In this document: positions 39,003 through 47,559 of the stretch, one piece after another
Layout: each line of letters starts with the position of its first letter
Position numbering within the stretch: position 1 is the stretch's first letter
DNA from: an uncultured Ilyobacter sp.
GTDB taxonomy: Bacteria; Fusobacteriota; Fusobacteriia; Fusobacteriales; Fusobacteriaceae
Assembly (NCBI RefSeq): GCF_963668515.1
Contig: NZ_OY764864.1
Location: 682,001-746,000, forward strand
DNA length: 64,000 nt
Direction of reading: 5' to 3'
The notes under the pieces: generated by a model
The model's database searches: none
What the model was told of the DNA's origin: nothing
What the model saw: the letters and a program-made list of their open reading frames with translations, nothing else
Position numbers and translations under genes: made by a program

Positions 39003-39579
39003 TAATTAACCCAAGTTGCTACTTGAAATAAATTCTCCTAAATTAGTGAATTTATCTGAATATCAGAATCAAAAGATTTTGTCACGAATGGACACCAATA
39101 AAAGATAGGGAAATTAACACGAATAAGGACAAAAGCTTTTGGTCACAGAGAAAAGAAGAGAGTATCACGGAGGAGAGTGATATTAAAGTCAAAAGATTTT
39201 ATCACGAATGGACACTAATAAAAGATAGGGAAATTAGCGCGAATAAGGACAAAAGCTTTTGGCCACAGAGAACGCAGAGAAAAAGAATGAGTCTCACAGA
39301 GTTAGAACCAAAACTATAAATGCTTTTTTTTGCGAGAGGTTTTTATCTCTTTTCCCTTGCCATTGATAAAATCAGCGTTAAGAATAACCGCAGTGAAATC
39401 CTTAGAAAAAATCGACTGTTTGAGCATAGCGAGTTTCGAGTTTTTCTTGGATTTTCAAGGTTATTTAGCTGATTTTTCACAGGCTTGAACTTTTGGTTAC
39501 TTTTCTTTCAAGAGAAAAGTAACGAATCCCGATAAATTCAATACTTTAATTTAATAAAGGTAGCAACTTAGGTTAATTA
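39003..39579 (+). repeat. Modular dispersed repeat, copy B
   Basis: The element is about 577 bp with the clearest terminal inverted repeats: AATTAACCCAAGTTGCTAC at the left end (from 39004) and the complement of AATTAACCTAAGTTGCTAC at the right end (to about 39578). It has two tandem units like copy A (from about 39066 and 39186) and the same 28-nt hairpin (39496-39523). The middle cassette (about 39300-39485) is completely different from that of copies A and D. The right end contains the stop codon of the AraC-type gene on the other strand. Confidence 0.87.
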
Positions 39580-40827
39580 TCTTCTGATAAGTTTTTCAAA
39601 TTTCTTTTTGAACTGCAGGGGAGTAAGAGAGTATTTTTTCTTAAAGTGGGAGGAGAATTTACTTCCACTGGAAAAATTGAGTCTAAATGCAATATCTGTC
39701 ACTGAAAGATCTGTTTCTAAAAGAAGCCTGGAAGCTTTTTCTAGTTTTTTATTTATAATATATTTTGTAGGAGACATCTCTAAATTATTGTTGAAAAGAG
39801 ATGCCAGATTATTTTTATTGAGACCAAACTCTCGTTTGATCTGAGCCACGCTGAGATCATTGTCTATATTATAGTCGATATATTCCACAATTTTTTTCAA
39901 TTCTTTATTTGTAACTTTGTTGAAATCTAGCCTGTGCTCCTCTCCTAAAAAACTAAGAACAATGTCTGTTATAAAATTTAACATTATTATTTTTGAATTC
40001 TTGAATGAAACAAGGTTATCGAGCTTATAAAGAGTGGGGGAATCAAATTTCCATGGGAGTTTTTTTAGGACATACTCAGGGAAATCAATCTGAAAATCCT
40101 TGAAAAATTTCTCTTTTATATGAAGGGTCACATAATTTATATTTTGGGTCAAAACCTTGTAGTCTCCAAGGGAAATCCCCTTAGATAATAAGGCCTCTCT
40201 TTCATTTAAAAAGATGGCATCCTTTTCGAAACCGATCTGACCTGCTTCACAAAATCTTATTATAAGTCCGTCCCTTGAAAAAAATGAAGGGTTCAGATCA
40301 GAAAAAAAATTTTTTCTGATGATAATTATATCTGAATAATCATCTGAATATATTCTGTAAAAATCTTTTTCAGTAGGAAGGCTCTCTAGTTTGTCTCTGA
40401 AACGATGTTCGTTGAAGTTGAAAACCTCGTCTAAAGTTCTGGCATTTCGTCTTAAAAACTCTATGAGTGACGGAGAGTAGAGGGTATTATTTTTTTCAAT
40501 GAGATCAATACTTTTTTCATTGGAAAGGGAAAACAGATATCTGTTTCTAAAGTATTCTAAAGCCATCCTAAAGTTTTTTTCCCTGAATTTATCACCTTTA
40601 AATATAAAACTATCACTGTTTTCCAACTTTGAGTAAATATTTTCTACCTCTCCTAAGACGGATTCATAAAAAAATGAAAGAATTTCTAGTCTGTCATTAG
40701 GAGTGAATTCCTGTATATTTCCGATAAAGTATTTATAGAGATGCAAGATCCTTAAATATTCATAGTACGTATCCTTGTTATGATCTTTTATTAAATTTTC
40801 TAGCTTGGATATAATATTTCTGTTCAT
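39577..40827 (-). CDS. AraC-family transcriptional regulator
   Basis: The 416-aa protein ends in a double helix-turn-helix AraC domain (about 315-410: DLSVAQIKREFGLNKNNLASLF; SVTDIAFRLNFSSGSKFSSHFKKKYSLTPLQFKKKF). The first 300 residues are a sensor region I do not recognise. ATG 40827 is preferred (GGGGTGA site upstream on the minus strand) over GTG 40836. It is divergent from the formate dehydrogenase operon starting about 300 bp away, so it is a good candidate regulator for it. Its stop codon lies in the terminal repeat of repeat copy B. Confidence 0.88.
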   Translation of the reverse strand: MNRNIISKLENLIKDHNKDTYYEYLRILHLYKYFIGNIQEFTPNDRLEILSFFYESVLGEVENIYSKLENSDSFIFKGDKFREKNFRMALEYFRNRYLFSLSNEKSIDLIEKNNTLYSPSLIEFLRRNARTLDEVFNFNEHRFRDKLESLPTEKDFYRIYSDDYSDIIIIRKNFFSDLNPSFFSRDGLIIRFCEAGQIGFEKDAIFLNEREALLSKGISLGDYKVLTQNINYVTLHIKEKFFKDFQIDFPEYVLKKLPWKFDSPTLYKLDNLVSFKNSKIIMLNFITDIVLSFLGEEHRLDFNKVTNKELKKIVEYIDYNIDNDLSVAQIKREFGLNKNNLASLFNNNLEMSPTKYIINKKLEKASRLLLETDLSVTDIAFRLNFSSGSKFSSHFKKKYSLTPLQFKKKFEKLIRR

Positions 40828-41127
40828 GCAAATCACCCCACAGGATTATAGTAAATTGTATAAAATATCTTTTTATCTATTTTAGCATTAAAAAAATGTT
40901 AAATAAAGCCAATTTTTATCTAAAAATAGGGAAAAAAGGTATTAAAAGATTTATTTATAATCTTTTATTTTCTTATAAACTGCTCAGTTGTACTTTAACA
41001 GTTCGGTTTGTCTGCAAAAAATGATTTTTAATATAACGATAGAGAATAAAAAAAGTGTTAAATCGAAATTATATTGATCTTCTATAAATACTATACTGTA
41101 AAAAACATATAGATTATTAGGAGGGTG
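40828..41127. promoter_or_regulatory. Divergent control region between the AraC gene and the formate dehydrogenase operon
   Basis: This AT-rich, 300-bp intergenic stretch must hold the promoters of both transcription units. I could not fix -35/-10 pairs or an AraC site with confidence. No Rex-like site was seen here. Confidence 0.4.
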
Positions 41128-43800
41128 ATGGTGAAGATATTGGTTAACGGAGAACACTATAGTGTTTCTCATAGGAAAAAACTTATCGATGTACTGGGAG
41201 AAGTGGGAGTTCAGATACCTAGCTTCTGTCATGATACAAGGATAGTAAAAAAGGACGAAAGCTGTGGAATTTGCAGTGTAGAAGTAAATGGAGAAATTAA
41301 AAAAGCCTGTGAAATAGAGGCTAAAGAGGGTATGGTCATAGAAACACATACAGATGCAGTGACAAGTATGAGGAAAGATATTCTAAAAGAAATCATAGAA
41401 GATCATCCCTTAGACTGTCTGGGATGTACAAAATCGGGAGATTGTAAACTTCAGGAATACTGTTATGAGTACAATGTGGAGCAGACAAGTAATGCCTGCA
41501 AAGAAAGTCTCATGGCAGATTCAAGTAATCCTTTTTTTACAATTGATTCCAATAAATGTATATCATGTGGTAAGTGTGTAAAGGTATGTGAAACACTTCA
41601 GTGTAACGATGTATTAAAACTAGATCCAGTGACTAAAAAAGTGGTGGTTTCAGACGGAGGCATAATCGATGAATCCAAGTGTGCCTTCTGCGGGAACTGT
41701 GTAAGTGTATGTCCAGTAGGGGCACTCCAAGCAAAGGAGAGGACAAAATACAGAAAGTGGGAAGTAAAGAAAACTCAGACTACATGTTCATACTGTGGTG
41801 TGGGATGTCAGTTTAATCTTATCTCCAAAGGAAACAAGATTGTGGGAGTAGAGCCTATAAATATTGCACCTAATGACGGACTACTCTGTGTGAAGGGAAA
41901 ATTTGGTTATAAGTTTATAGATCATCCAGAAAGAGTGAAAACCCCCCTTATCAGGGAAAATGGAGAATTCAGAGAAGCTAGCTGGGAAGAGGCCTATGAT
42001 CTCTTTTTGAGCAAGGCGACGAAGATAAAAGATGAATTTGGTCCAGATGCCTTTGCAGGACTGGCATCAGCTAGATGTACAAATGAGGATAACTTTGTAT
42101 TTCAAAAATTTATGAGATTGGGTATAGGGACCAATAATATAGATCACTGTGCACGTCTTTGACATGCCTCAACAGTTGCCGGGCTTGCAACTACATTAGG
42201 AAGTGGTGCTATGACAAATAGTATCTCAGAAGCAAAGGACTCAGATCTGATATTTGTTATCGGGTCAAATCCAAGAGAAAATCACCCTGTAATAGGGGCA
42301 AAAATCAAACAGGCATACAGGAATGGTACTAAAGTGATAGTGGCAGACCCGAGAAGAATAGATTTAGCTGATGAAGCTGAAGTATTTATGCAGGTTAAGG
42401 TGGGAGCAAATATAGCTCTTATAAACGGAATGATAAATACAGTGATAACTGAAGGTTTAGTTGACGCTGAATATATAAAAAATCATACTGAAGGATATGA
42501 AGAGCTAAAGAAAATGATTGCAAAATTTACCCCTGAAGAGGTATCTGAAATAGCAGGAGTGTCTGCTGAAGATATCAGAAGGGCTGCAAGACTTTATGCT
42601 ACTAGTAAAGCTTCATCTATATACTATGCCATGGGAATAACTCAGTTTAAAACAGGTACAAATGGTGTAATAGCCTTGTCTAATCTGGCACTGATAACAG
42701 GACAGATAGGAAGACCTGGAACTGGTATAAATCCTCTGAGAGGTCAAAATAATGTACAGGGATCGTGTGATATGGGAGCATTCCCAGATGAATATCCAGG
42801 GTATCAGAAAGTATTGGATAAAAATGTAACCGATAAATTTGAAAAAGTGTGGGGAGTAGATGTCCCTAAAAAAGTAGGGCTGACTCTGCCGCAGATTATG
42901 GATGCGGCACATCACGGGCATCTTAAATTTATGTATATAATGGGAGAAAATCCGGTGGTATCGGATCCCGATACAAAACATATATTAGAATCCCTGGAAG
43001 CACTTGATTTTTTAGTTGTTCAGGATATATTTATGACTGAAACAGCCAAAAAAGCAGACCTTATACTTCCGGCTCTGTCATTTGCAGAAAAGGACGGGAC
43101 ATTTACAAACACAGAAAGAAAGGTACAGAGGGTAAGAAAAGCAGTGCAGGCAGTGCCAGATGCCAAGGCAGACTGGAAGATATTTACTGAGCTTTTAAAT
43201 AAGTTTGGCTATGAGAGCAATTACTCCCATCCATCTGAGATAATGGATGAGATAGCTGTTCTTGTCCCGCAGTATGCAGGGATATCCTATGACAGGATAG
43301 AAGTAGAGGGACTCCAATGGCCTGTAAAGGATAAAAATCATCCTGGAACTCCAATCCTACACGTAGATGGTGCAATTCGGGGAAAAGGTAGACTAGTGCC
43401 TGTAGAATATGAACTTCCCGGGGATCTGATAAATGAGGAATATCCTATAATTCTGACAAATGGTAGAAATCTGTATCACTATCATACAAGGACTATGACT
43501 GCCAAAACAGAAGGTCTGCATAAAAAGTCTCCTGAATCTTATATTGAGATGAATCCCCTCACTTGTAAAAGAATAGGAGTAACAGATGGAGATATGGTAA
43601 AAGTAACATCTAGAAGAGGAAGTATAAAAACTAAGGTTGTAAAAACGGACATTATACAAGACGGAACTGTATTTATGACATTCCACTTTGCAGAAGGGTC
43701 AGCTAATGTACTTACAGGGACAGATGCAATTGATGCAAAGTCAGGGGAACCTGAATTAAAATTAACAGCTGTGTCTGTGGAAAAATGTGAGGTGAACTAG
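41128..43800 (+). CDS. fdhA: Selenocysteine-containing formate dehydrogenase, catalytic subunit
   Basis: The frame is continuous through a UGA at 42160-42162 in the context CARL-U-HAST, the classic active-site sequence of Sec formate dehydrogenases. The product is about 890 aa with Sec345. Order: N-terminal [2Fe-2S] domain (CHDTRIVKKDESCGICSV), His-Cys3 segment (DHPLDCLGCTKSGDCKLQ), two [4Fe-4S] motifs (CISCGKCVKVCETLQC; CAFCGNCVSVCPVGAL), then the molybdopterin domain with its own cluster (CSYCGVGCQF ... LLCVKG), bis-MGD-binding blocks (LRGQNNVQGSCDMGAFP) and the C-terminal barrel (NGRNLYHYHT). It interconverts formate and CO2. The ribosome site AGGAGG (41119-41124) fits ATG 41128 or GTG 41131. 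It heads the operon with hydrogenase, mobA and fdhD. Confidence 0.95.
42163..42200 (+). promoter_or_regulatory. SECIS element for selenocysteine insertion
   Basis: Just after the UGA a 6-bp stem (42174-42179 with 42187-42192) closes loop CGGGCTT, which has G in position 2. The loop begins 17 nt after the UGA. Both points fit the bacterial SECIS consensus. Confidence 0.8.
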
Positions 43801-43802
43801 GA

Positions 43803-45521
43803 ATGGACATTAAATTAATTGTAAATAATAAAAAAAGAATTTTTGATAATGAAATAACTCTTTTGGAAAACCTTGGTAATATTGGTATAGATATTCCGTC
43901 TCTTTGCTATCACAAAGATCTAGGAAGCCAGGATGTCTGTGGAATATGTGTGGTAGAGATAGACGGGGAACTGGTAAAATCATGCTCTACAAAGCCAAAA
44001 GTGGGCATGGTAATAAAAACTTATACAGATGAGATAGAGGCAAGGAGAAAAGAGATTCTTGAAAAACTCATGGAAAATCATCCCAACGACTGCCTCACCT
44101 GTGAAAAAGCAAAGGGTGACTGCCAATTGCAAGATGCCTGTTATGAATATGGAGTGGAAAACAGAAATATAAAACCTATTAAGATATATGAAGTAGACCG
44201 ATCAACTGAAGGTATGATAAGGGATATGAATAAATGCATAAAATGTGAAAAGTGTGTGGCTGTATGCAGGGACATCCAGGGTATAGGGGTGTATGATATA
44301 GAGGAGATAGACGGAGAAAAAGAGATAGTCTTAGTCGATGGAAATAATCTCTCTGAAACAAAATGCATAAGCTGTGGTCAGTGTGTAAAAGTCTGCCCTG
44401 TGGGAGCCCTAGTTGAGAATAACACCGTTGTGGAACTTAGCAGAGAGCTCAAAAAAAGGGAGAAGCACTTTATTGTGCAGATGGCTCCTGCGATAAAGCA
44501 TACTATAGGGGAGGAGTTTTTTATAGCTCCCGGACAAGATGTTACCTCTATGATGGTGGGAGCATTAAAAAAACTAGGATTTTCCAAGGTATTTAGTACA
44601 GATTATTCAGCTGATGTAACTATAATGGAAGAGGGAACAGAACTGATACAGCGGCTTACTACAGGAAAGGGAAAGACTCCCATGTTTACCTCCTGCTGCC
44701 CTGGCTGGGTGAATTATGTGGAAAAAAACCATCCAGAATTTCTTGGGAATTTGTCTAGCTGTAAGTCTCCACAGCAAATTTTCGGGGCTCTGGCAAAGAG
44801 TTATTACGCTGAGGAATCAAAAGTACCTAAAGAAGATATTGTAGTAGTGTCTATAATGCCATGTACTGCTAAAAAGGGTGAAGCTCAAAGAGCTGAGATG
44901 GAGGATCACGACAGAGCAAGGGATGTAGATGTGGTAATTACAACAAGAGAGTTTGCAAAGTTAGTAAAAATGAACAACATAAACTTTGCTGCCTTACCTG
45001 ATGGGCAGGACTACGACTCATTTATGGGTAAGGGTTCTAGTGCAGGAAGACTTTTCGGTACTTCTGGTGGGGTAATGGAAGCGGCTCTCAGAACTGTAGC
45101 GACTGTTTTAAGTGATGAAAAAGTTGGAGTCCTTGAGTTTGAAGAGATAAGGGGCTTCAAGAATGTGAAAGAAACCACTGTAGAGATCGGGGAACATAAG
45201 CTGAAATTAGTTGTTGTAAACGGGATAGGCTCTGCACATTCCATTATGGAGGGTATAAAATCTGGTAGCCTTTACTATGATTTTGTAGAAGTAATGGCCT
45301 GTCACGGTGGATGTATAAGCGGGGGAGGAGCACCAATTCCTGACAATTTGGATGTAAGAAGACAAAGAATGGAAGGCATGCACGGTTTTGACAAAACAAG
45401 TACTTTGAGAAGGTCTCATGATAATCCAGAAATAAAGAGGCTGTATGAAAACTACCTGGAAGATCCTTGTGGACATAAGAGCCACCACCTGCTGCATACC
45501 ACATACAGCGATAAAAGCTAA
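43803..45521 (+). CDS. [FeFe]-hydrogenase linked to formate dehydrogenase
   Basis: The 572-aa hydrogenase has the same N-terminal module series as the formate dehydrogenase before it: [2Fe-2S] (CYHKDLGSQDVCGICVV), His-Cys3 (NHPNDCLTCEKAKGDCQLQ) and two [4Fe-4S] motifs (CIKCEKCVAVCRDIQG; CISCGQCVKVCPVGAL). The H-cluster motifs follow: TSCCPGW (about 296), MPCTAKKGE (about 352) and MACHGGCISGGG (about 497). It starts 2 bp after fdhA, so the two probably form one complex that converts formate to H2 and CO2 or the reverse. It is distinct from the NAD-linked enzyme at 31224. Confidence 0.95.
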   Translation: MDIKLIVNNKKRIFDNEITLLENLGNIGIDIPSLCYHKDLGSQDVCGICVVEIDGELVKSCSTKPKVGMVIKTYTDEIEARRKEILEKLMENHPNDCLTCEKAKGDCQLQDACYEYGVENRNIKPIKIYEVDRSTEGMIRDMNKCIKCEKCVAVCRDIQGIGVYDIEEIDGEKEIVLVDGNNLSETKCISCGQCVKVCPVGALVENNTVVELSRELKKREKHFIVQMAPAIKHTIGEEFFIAPGQDVTSMMVGALKKLGFSKVFSTDYSADVTIMEEGTELIQRLTTGKGKTPMFTSCCPGWVNYVEKNHPEFLGNLSSCKSPQQIFGALAKSYYAEESKVPKEDIVVVSIMPCTAKKGEAQRAEMEDHDRARDVDVVITTREFAKLVKMNNINFAALPDGQDYDSFMGKGSSAGRLFGTSGGVMEAALRTVATVLSDEKVGVLEFEEIRGFKNVKETTVEIGEHKLKLVVVNGIGSAHSIMEGIKSGSLYYDFVEVMACHGGCISGGGAPIPDNLDVRRQRMEGMHGFDKTSTLRRSHDNPEIKRLYENYLEDPCGHKSHHLLHTTYSDKS

Positions 45522-46114
45522 TGGTAAAATATAAGAAAACTGCCGTAATCCTTGCCGGGGGAAAGGGCAGTAGGATGGGACATGTAGATAAGGCATTTTT
45601 AAAATATAATGGGAAAACCTTTATTCAGTGTATTCTGGAAAAGGTAGAGGGATATGATGAGATACTCATAGTATCTAACAACCCTGAGAAGTATAAACAC
45701 TACAAGGTAAAAGTGGTGGAAGACAGGGTTAAGGGAATAGGCCCCCTTGGAGGGATATATACAGGGCTTATATACAGTTCCTATGATGAGATACTGGTCC
45801 TCTCCTGTGATACACCATTTCAAAACAGAAATTTTTTGAAATATATGGGTGAGATGTCAGGGGACTATGAAGTAGCCCTTCCTGTACATAGAGGGGGAAG
45901 AGAACCTCTGACGGCTCTTTATAAAAAGTCTCTTATTGGAGGTATAGAAAAACTTATAGATTCAAAGACGCATAAGATCGCTTTTCTTTATGAGGACAGA
46001 TCTGTAAAAAGAGTGAATATAGAGGAAATGCCTGAAAACAGAGAGATAAAAAGTGGATTTAAAAATATAAATACTATAGAGGAGCTAAGAGAAGTAGGGG
46101 GAGAGAGAGGATGA
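45521..46114 (+). CDS. mobA: Molybdenum cofactor guanylyltransferase
   Basis: The 197-aa nucleotidyltransferase has the GTP/MPT motif VILAGGKGSRMGHVDKAFLKY (start of the chain) and VLSCDTPF (metal-binding Asp). It adds GMP to molybdopterin to give the MGD cofactor that formate dehydrogenase needs. ATG 45521 overlaps the last base of the hydrogenase stop, and the end overlaps fdhD by 4 nt, so the genes are translationally coupled. The upstream and downstream genes both concern formate dehydrogenase, which fits this role. Confidence 0.93.
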   Translation: MVKYKKTAVILAGGKGSRMGHVDKAFLKYNGKTFIQCILEKVEGYDEILIVSNNPEKYKHYKVKVVEDRVKGIGPLGGIYTGLIYSSYDEILVLSCDTPFQNRNFLKYMGEMSGDYEVALPVHRGGREPLTALYKKSLIGGIEKLIDSKTHKIAFLYEDRSVKRVNIEEMPENREIKSGFKNINTIEELREVGGERG

Positions 46115-46836
46115 GAAAGTCAAATATTTTTACTGAGGAAGCGGTGGAACTATTTGTAAACGGTAAAAAAATGATAACATTTATGTGCACCCCTGAAAAC
46201 CTTGATGAGATGGCTCTGGGATATCTCTATTCTAGGGGGATAGTAGAAAGTGTAGATGAGTTTATGGGGGCGGCTCCTTGTAGCAGTGGTAAAAGAATAT
46301 TTGCCGTTGTGAGCAAAGAATTAAAAGATGAAGTATATAGTATTAAAAATATAGTGATGAGCGGATGTGGTAGCGGGGAACTACCTAAGGAGTTAGATTT
46401 TTATAAAAGAGAGGTAAGATCAGGTTATAGAGTGGAAATTGGGAATATAAAGGAAACCTTCGGGGAGATGCTTGAGTCTGCAAGACTTCACCAGACCACA
46501 GGTGGAACCCATTCGGCAGCCATAAAGGACAGTGAAGGAAGGGTTATTGTAAGAGAAGATATAGGAAGACATAATGCAGTGGATAAGGTTATAGGGGCTG
46601 CCCTTCTTGAGGGTATGAACCTAGAAAGATCCACTGTGGTAATAACAGGAAGGGTGTCTTCAGATATGGTAGTAAAGGCGGCAGGTGCAGGAGTTCCTGT
46701 GGTGGCTTCTATGAGAATAACCAGTAATATGGCAATAGAGATAGCAAACAAATATAAGGTAAACCTTATAGGTAGAATAGGTAGTAATGAACCACTTATT
46801 TACAATGAAGTAGAGGGAACCTGTATAGAAAGATAA
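46111..46836 (+). CDS. fdhD: Formate dehydrogenase accessory sulfurtransferase FdhD
   Basis: The 241-aa protein transfers sulfur to the molybdenum cofactor of formate dehydrogenase. Signatures visible are FMCTPENLDEMALGYLYSRGIV, the short MSGCGSGELP stretch in place of the common CxxC site, LHQTTGGTHSAAI, REDIGRHNAVDKVIG and ITGRVSSDMVVKAA. Only one Cys (SGCGSG) is in that loop, which occurs in part of the family. Its start overlaps mobA (ATGA). Together with mobA it makes the operon self-sufficient for activating the enzyme. Confidence 0.95.
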   Translation: MRKSNIFTEEAVELFVNGKKMITFMCTPENLDEMALGYLYSRGIVESVDEFMGAAPCSSGKRIFAVVSKELKDEVYSIKNIVMSGCGSGELPKELDFYKREVRSGYRVEIGNIKETFGEMLESARLHQTTGGTHSAAIKDSEGRVIVREDIGRHNAVDKVIGAALLEGMNLERSTVVITGRVSSDMVVKAAGAGVPVVASMRITSNMAIEIANKYKVNLIGRIGSNEPLIYNEVEGTCIER

Positions 46837-46862
46837 AATAAAGTGACTGGGAGGGTTTGATC

Positions 46863-47039
46863 ATGTACTTTGTTCAGTATATATATGAGGTAGTTGGGGA
46901 TTATAGTGTTGGCAAGGAATTAGGAACAGTAATTCTAGATAAAGTTAGTAATAATATAGAAGATATTATCTATGAAGTGTCATGTAAAACTCAAAGATCT
47001 GTGGTGGGGATCAAAGAAATTCAGTTTATAAATAACTAA
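46863..47039 (+). CDS. 58-aa protein of unknown function at the end of the formate dehydrogenase operon
   Basis: ATG 46863 has GGGAGG (46849-46854) 8 nt upstream and the frame ends with TAA just before a terminator, so it is a genuine small gene. The sequence (MYFVQYIYEVVGDYSVGKEL ... VVGIKEIQFINN) is soluble, slightly acidic, and has a single Cys. It does not match a family I know. Its place behind fdhD, 26 bp away and before the operon terminator, suggests a role linked with formate dehydrogenase or hydrogenase, but that is only position. Confidence 0.65.
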   Translation: MYFVQYIYEVVGDYSVGKELGTVILDKVSNNIEDIIYEVSCKTQRSVVGIKEIQFINN

Positions 47040-47047
47040 CAATAATT

Positions 47048-47076
47048 AAAGAGCAGGATATTTCTGCTCTTTTTTC
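47048..47076 (+). terminator. Terminator of the formate dehydrogenase operon
   Basis: A 9-bp stem (47048-47056 with 47064-47072) and a 7-nt loop are followed by T run. Confidence 0.85.
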
Positions 47077-47117
47077 TATACTTTAGGTTTTTATTAAAAT
47101 GATTAAATAGTTTTGAT

Positions 47118-47295
47118 AATTGACTTAAGTTGTACTTGAAAGAAATTCTCATAAATTAATTAATTTATAAAAATATTAGAGTCAAAAGATTTTGTCACGA
47201 ATTAAAATCAATAAAGGACAAAAGAATTAACACGAATAATAAGAAAATTTTTTGGTCACAGAGGACACAGATAAAAGAGCAGCTTAGGTTAATTA
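47118..47295 (+). repeat. Modular dispersed repeat, short copy C
   Basis: About 178 bp. The left end AATTGACTTAAGTTGTACTT and right end AGCTTAGGTTAATTA match the terminal inverted repeats of copy B. Inside there is only one degenerate tandem unit (CAAAAGATTTTGTCACGAAT ... TTTGGTCACAGAGGACACAG). The middle cassette and the 28-nt hairpin are missing. It is the minimal form of the family in this window. Confidence 0.8.
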
Positions 47296-47336
47296 ATAAT
47301 GGTTGTTATTCTGTTTAAAAATATTAACAGTAAATA

Positions 47337-47365
47337 TTGATAATCTGGAAAACTTTTATTATAAA
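47337..47365 (+). promoter_or_regulatory. Promoter of sppA
   Basis: TTGATA (47337-47342), a 17-bp spacer and TATAAA (47360-47365). Only 42 bp separate it from repeat copy C. The leader (about 190 nt) also contains a short frame at 47412-47489 and a second broken frame ending at 47523; see findings. Confidence 0.5.
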
Positions 47366-47559
47366 ATGGTTTGTATAAGTTGAATAGATACAAAAGCTAA
47401 AGGGGAAATATATGCTTAAATTTACAGGAATTTATAATGTTGTGCAGAAAAAAGTATTTATGGTATCAAAATTTTATCTGAAGAAATAGAATTTAATTGC
47501 AAAGAGTATTGGAATAAAGTATAGTAAATGAAAAGACTAATATTTCTGGGAGGTAGAAT

